Shown here: positions 60,321 through 64,000 of the stretch, one piece after another | How positions within the stretch are numbered: the stretch's first letter is position 1 | Layout of the letters: each line of letters opens with the position of its first letter | Assembly: GCF_001687585.2 (NCBI RefSeq) | Contig: NZ_CP016537.2 | Coordinates: 2,142,001-2,206,000, forward strand | DNA from: Planococcus halocryophilus | Lineage (GTDB): Bacteria; Bacillota; Bacilli; Bacillales_A; Planococcaceae | Direction of reading: 5' to 3' | DNA length: 64,000 bases | Program-made: the position numbers and the translations under genes | Notes under the pieces: generated by a model | What the model was told of the DNA's origin: nothing | The model's database searches: none | The model's input: only the letters and a program-made list of their open reading frames with translations

Positions 60321-60647
60321 CTAATCCCATTCCTTTAGTTCGTCCAAAAATTGCTGGATACGCTCTTCTGTGAATGGCTGTTTTTCAAATGACGAAACCA
60401 ATTGCTGCCGTTTCTGGAATTTCTCGAAAAGCTGCAATTTGCGTTCATATTCTTCTAGCATTGCTTCCGTCCGGCGAATATTATCGTATACTGCTTGACG
60501 TGTAATGTCATATTCTTCGGCAATTTCACCCAGTGAATGGTCATCTAAATAATACAGCATCATATAGCTGCGCTGTTTAGGTGTCAGTAGTTCCTGATAG
60601 AAATCAAACAAATAATTCATACGTGTTGTTTTTTCTAGTCCCATCAT
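60321..60647 (-). CDS. ylxM: YlxM family HTH protein
   Basis: A 108-residue protein with a sigma-70-region-4-like helix-turn-helix ([20 protein letters not shown]) and a coiled C-terminal half. YlxM homologues associate with the SRP pathway and are almost always encoded upstream of ffh, as here. The ATG at 60647 follows GGGGTGAG; a GTG two codons earlier overlaps it. A strong promoter precedes it. Confidence 0.92.
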   Translation of the reverse strand: MMGLEKTTRMNYLFDFYQELLTPKQRSYMMLYYLDDHSLGEIAEEYDITRQAVYDNIRRTEAMLEEYERKLQLFEKFQKRQQLVSSFEKQPFTEERIQQFLDELKEWD

Positions 60648-60676
60648 TGACACTCACCCCACTCATTCTCTTGCTT

Positions 60677-60705
60677 AGAATACTGAATAACGATAGTGCT
60701 GTCAA
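60677..60705 (-). promoter_or_regulatory. Predicted sigma-A promoter of ylxM-ffh
   Basis: A perfect TTGACA (60700-60705) and TATTCT (60677-60682) with a 17-base spacer, seven bases after the ftsY stop. Confidence 0.7.
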
Positions 60706-60711
60706 GTATTT

Positions 60712-61728
60712 TTACTTGTCTGCTTCTTCATCTTCTAATTGTTGCTCTTTATCCAATCCTTCAGCAAATAAGCCATAAACGTATTTTTGTGCGTCAAATG
60801 GTTGCAAATCATCCATTTTTTCGCCTAGGCCTACAAATTTAACAGGAATCTTCAACTTATTACGGATTGCTAAAACAATTCCGCCTTTTGCCGTTCCATC
60901 AAGTTTTGTTAGAACAATACCTGTTACATCTGTAACTTCTTTAAATGTTTGCGCCTGCAACATGGCATTTTGTCCTGTTGTCGCATCAAGTGCTAAAAGC
61001 ACTTCATGTGGAGCACCTGGAATTTCACGCGAAATGACGCGATGAACTTTTTGAAGTTCATTCATCAAATTGACTTTGTTTTGTAAACGTCCTGCTGTAT
61101 CACAGATTAATACATCTACTCCACGAGACTTAGCTGAACGTACAGCATCATACATAACGGCTGCAGGGTCTGACCCTTCACTTTGTTTGATGACATCAAC
61201 GCCCACACGCTTGCTCCAAACATCTAATTGTTCAATTGCTCCTGCACGGAAAGTATCACCAGCAGCAAGCATAACGGTTTTGCCTTCATTTTTAAAGCGG
61301 TGAGCCAGTTTACCAATCGTTGTCGTTTTTCCAACGCCGTTGACACCTACCATTAAAATAACCGTTAATCCTTCAACAAAATTAATTTCGTTGATTTCTG
61401 CTTCGCCAGCTTCATAAATTTCTACCAGTTTTTCTGAAATAACGGATTGAACATTTGAAGTATCTTTGACATTTTTTCGTTGAACTTCAAAACGCAAATC
61501 ATCCATTAATTCAATAACGGTTTCAAATCCAACATCAGCTTGCAGTAAAATTTCTTCTAATTCTTCAAAGAAATCTTCATCAACCTTACGGTATTTCGCT
61601 ACCAAATCATTGATCTTAGACGTAAAACCAATTCGGGTTTTGGCTAAGCCTTCTTTGTATTTTTCAGTTGATTCTTCAGCTTCGGCATTGTGGGCAAATT
61701 TATCTTTTAATTTTTTGAAGAAACTCAC
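60712..61728 (-). CDS. ftsY: SRP receptor GTPase FtsY
   Basis: A 338-residue membrane-associated receptor for SRP. The short acidic/basic A domain is followed by NG domains: GVNGVGKTTTIGKLA near 130-145, DTAGRLQNK and TKLDGTAKGG. It starts at a GTG at 61728, seven bases after AAAGGAGTG, 17 bases downstream of smc, so the two are co-transcribed. Confidence 0.96.
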   Translation of the reverse strand: MSFFKKLKDKFAHNAEAEESTEKYKEGLAKTRIGFTSKINDLVAKYRKVDEDFFEELEEILLQADVGFETVIELMDDLRFEVQRKNVKDTSNVQSVISEKLVEIYEAGEAEINEINFVEGLTVILMVGVNGVGKTTTIGKLAHRFKNEGKTVMLAAGDTFRAGAIEQLDVWSKRVGVDVIKQSEGSDPAAVMYDAVRSAKSRGVDVLICDTAGRLQNKVNLMNELQKVHRVISREIPGAPHEVLLALDATTGQNAMLQAQTFKEVTDVTGIVLTKLDGTAKGGIVLAIRNKLKIPVKFVGLGEKMDDLQPFDAQKYVYGLFAEGLDKEQQLEDEEADK

Positions 61729-61745
61729 AGGTAAACACTCCTTTT

Positions 61746-64000
61746 TCAGGTTTTTTCTTCGAGCTTGACTGATACTAATTTAGAAATTCCGGATTCTTGC
61801 ATGGTGATGCCATATAAAACATCGGCACCTTCCATCGTTCCTTTTCGGTGTGTAATGACGATGAATTGCGTATCTTCACTGAATTTCTTCAAGTATTGAC
61901 TGTACCGCACGACATTCGATTCATCAAGCGCTGCTTCGACTTCATCTAATACACAAAACGGGACAGGGCGTACGTTCAAAATCGCGAACAATAAAGCGAT
62001 AGCTGTGAGTGCGCGTTCTCCTCCTGATAGCAAACTCAAATTCTGCAGTTTTTTACCAGGTGGTTGTGCAATAATTTCCACACCTGTCATTAACATATCT
62101 TTAGGGTCTGTTAATACTAAATCTGCTGACCCACCGCCGAATAATTCTTTAAAGACACGCTGGAACTGTATACGAATCGCATGAAAAGTATCATCAAAAC
62201 GACTGGTCATTTCTCCATCCATTTCGCGAATCAACGTACGTAAGGTTTCTTTTGCTTCGTTTAAATCGTCGCGTTGCTCTGTTAAAAAGGCATGGCGATC
62301 CGAAACATGTTCAAATTCCTCGATCGCGCCAACATGTACAGGACCCAATTCTTCAATAGACTGCTTGAGTAGCTTTACTTTTCTGCGGACCGCTGTTTCT
62401 TCGTCCATCATTTCAAACTGTTTTGCTTGCTCAAGTGTCAGCTGGTAATTGGTTTCAAGTTGAGTGATAAAGCTTTGGATTTGAACTTCTAGACGTGTCG
62501 ATTTGACTTCATAGATTCGAATCGCTTCTACATAGCCTTTATAAACGCGTTGCTGTTCTCTTAACTTTTCTTCTAAATCATTCAAGCTGCTTTGCTCTTT
62601 TACGCGTTGTTCTTTTGTTTCATTGACCGTTTCTTGAATTTGAAGTTTTTTCGCAGACCACGTTTTTATTTCGAGCAAAATTTCTTCATCAGAATACACT
62701 TTTGCCGCTTCCTCTGATTGAATCCATTCCAACTCTTTCTGGTGATCTTGCAATTTTTGATTGCTTTTTTCGAGTCGTTCAAAAAGCTCCGCTTCGCTAG
62801 CAGTCAATTGTGCCACACGTTCTTTTGTTACAGCATAAAGTGATTTCTGTTCCGCCAACTTCGCTAGAACTTGATCACGTGCCGATTCGTTTTGCTGCTT
62901 AAACAAAGTTAATTCGTCGATTTTCACTGTAATGTCGTTAAGTTCTCCGACAATGCTATCAAGACGCGTAGACGCTGTTTCTTTGCGTTTGGTTATCGCT
63001 GTTAAATCGTACTCTTTGTTTTTCTGCTCGGCTTCAAAAATATCAAATCGTTCTAAAGTGGTTTTTAATACAGCTTCTATTTCTCGTAAAAGAATAGAGC
63101 TTTCCGCTTCTAAATCACGGTATTTTTCGCCTTCAGTTTGCAAAATCCGAATCGCTTCTTCAGCAGTTTTAACTATCTCTTGTTCTTTGCGAACTGTTTT
63201 TTCAGCAGTTAAGATGGTTTCTTCTAATTCTGTTGCCTGAACAAGCAATTGCTCAAGTTCGGCTTTTCGCGTAAAGAAAGAAGCTTGTGTTTTGTTAGCA
63301 CCCCCGGTCATTGATCCACCTGCATTGACGATATCGCCTTCAAGTGTCACTACACGGAAACGGTTACCCGTTGCTTTGGCAATTGCTGTTGCCCCTTTTA
63401 GATCCTCAGCAATAATTACGTTACCTAATAAATTTTCAATAATCATGCCATATTGCGGATCATAGCTAACCAATTCAAATGCCATATTAATGTACGACGG
63501 ATGCTTACTAACCGTTGCTAAAGTGTGTTCAGGAATCACTCTTGGCTTCATAACTGTCATTGGCAGGAATGTAGAACGGCCGGCTCTTTTCTTTCGAAGG
63601 AAATCAATTGCTTCACGAGCGTGTTGTTCATTTTCAGTTACAATGTGCTGGCTCGATGCGCCTAAAGCCGTTTCAATCGCTTTGGCATAGTTTTTCTCTA
63701 CTTGTGCGATTTCAGCAACTGCTCCTCTAATCCCTTGCAATTGACCTTTTTCACGAGCTACTAATACTTCTCGTACTCCTTGGAAAAAGCCCGAAAAATC
63801 AGCTTCTAATTCTTGAAGTGTCTCGATACGGGCTGCCAATTGCTTTTGCGACTGATACGCCTGGAATAGCATCGATTGTTTTTGCTCGAAAGCTTGTTTT
63901 TGCTGCTGATAAGCTGCTTCACTTTCTTTATATTGCTTACGCTTATTGTCTAATGAGAACCTGACTTCTTGAACATCTTTTCCAGCTCGAGCTTTTTCAG
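61746..64000 (-). CDS. smc: Chromosome segregation protein SMC, N-terminal half beyond window
   Basis: About 751 codons of a protein normally near 1190 residues; the 5' part with Walker A lies past base 64000. Visible in order: the end of the first coiled-coil arm, the hinge (ending DIVNAGGSMTGGA), the long second coiled coil, and the C-terminal head with signature LSLLSGGERALTA, Walker B CVLDEVEAALDE and the H-loop ITHRKGTMEGAD. SMC with ScpAB organises the chromosome. It leads into ftsY. Confidence 0.97.
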   Translation of the reverse strand, partial: EKARAGKDVQEVRFSLDNKRKQYKESEAAYQQQKQAFEQKQSMLFQAYQSQKQLAARIETLQELEADFSGFFQGVREVLVAREKGQLQGIRGAVAEIAQVEKNYAKAIETALGASSQHIVTENEQHAREAIDFLRKKRAGRSTFLPMTVMKPRVIPEHTLATVSKHPSYINMAFELVSYDPQYGMIIENLLGNVIIAEDLKGATAIAKATGNRFRVVTLEGDIVNAGGSMTGGANKTQASFFTRKAELEQLLVQATELEETILTAEKTVRKEQEIVKTAEEAIRILQTEGEKYRDLEAESSILLREIEAVLKTTLERFDIFEAEQKNKEYDLTAITKRKETASTRLDSIVGELNDITVKIDELTLFKQQNESARDQVLAKLAEQKSLYAVTKERVAQLTASEAELFERLEKSNQKLQDHQKELEWIQSEEAAKVYSDEEILLEIKTWSAKKLQIQETVNETKEQRVKEQSSLNDLEEKLREQQRVYKGYVEAIRIYEVKSTRLEVQIQSFITQLETNYQLTLEQAKQFEMMDEETAVRRKVKLLKQSIEELGPVHVGAIEEFEHVSDRHAFLTEQRDDLNEAKETLRTLIREMDGEMTSRFDDTFHAIRIQFQRVFKELFGGGSADLVLTDPKDMLMTGVEIIAQPPGKKLQNLSLLSGGERALTAIALLFAILNVRPVPFCVLDEVEAALDESNVVRYSQYLKKFSEDTQFIVITHRKGTMEGADVLYGITMQESGISKLVSVKLEEKT

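Noticed and set aside
1..64000. tRNA, rRNA, CRISPR, insertion sequence, prophage, toxin-antitoxin or defence genes
   Set aside because: None were recognised; the window is almost wholly conserved housekeeping genes in Bacillales order.

Overview
The window is a dense, almost entirely minus-strand stretch of a low-GC Gram-positive (Firmicutes, Bacillales) chromosome. Gene order from position 64000 down to 1 follows the Bacillus subtilis smc-to-cinA region: smc, ftsY, ylxM, ffh, rpsP, khpA, rimM, trmD, rplS, lepB, rbgA, rnhB, sucC, sucD, dprA, topA, trmFO, xerC(codV), hslV, hslU, codY, rpsB, tsf, pyrH, frr, uppS, cdsA, dxr, rseP, proS, polC, rimP, nusA, rnpM, rplGA, infB, ylxP, rbfA, truB, ribF, rpsO, pnpA, mlpA, asd, rnjB, ftsK/spoIIIE, a ymfC-like GntR regulator, a nupNOPQ-type nucleoside ABC transporter, ymfF, ymfH, ymfI, ymfK, rodZ, pgsA, cinA. 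Genes present in B. subtilis but absent here include spoVFA/spoVFB (dipicolinate synthase), dapG, dapA, tepA, ymfJ and the large fla/che block between codY and rpsB. Together with overall protein character this suggests a non-spore-forming Planococcaceae member (Planococcus-like); that placement is inference, not proof.

Layout. 61746-64000: partial smc and ftsY. 56549-60647: SRP, ribosomal protein and rRNA/tRNA maturation genes. 51955-56449: signal peptidase, RbgA, RNase HII and succinyl-CoA synthetase. 51612-51869: the only plus-strand gene, a small unknown membrane protein convergent with sucD. 43153-51338: DprA, topoisomerase I, TrmFO and the cod operon (xerC-hslV-hslU-codY). 29442-42932: translation factors, isoprenoid/phospholipid precursor enzymes, RseP, ProS and PolC. 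24075-29315: the rimP-nusA-infB operon. 12820-24008: tRNA and flavin enzymes, RNA degradation (PNPase, RNase J2-like), aspartate-semialdehyde dehydrogenase and the DNA translocase. 7070-12644: GntR regulator and nucleoside transporter. 6774-7035: two tandem palindromic repeat elements. 1-6713: M16 peptidase pair, the EF-P modification reductase YmfI, YmfK, RodZ, PgsA and truncated CinA.

Control signals are unusually readable. Sigma-A-type promoters with 17-18 base spacers are seen before ylxM, rpsP, rplS, lepB, sucC, dprA, xerC, rpsB, rimP, rpsO, pnpA, rnjB and ymfF, and terminator hairpins follow many transcription units. The best regulatory candidates are a leader terminator ahead of rimP-nusA, structured leaders before rpsB, rpsO and rplS, an inverted repeat upstream of the GntR gene, and a promoter embedded in the trmFO terminator. 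No tRNA, rRNA, CRISPR array, insertion sequence, prophage or defence system was seen, and I found no convincing undescribed multi-gene system; the accessory interest lies in the repeats, leaders and the small plus-strand gene.
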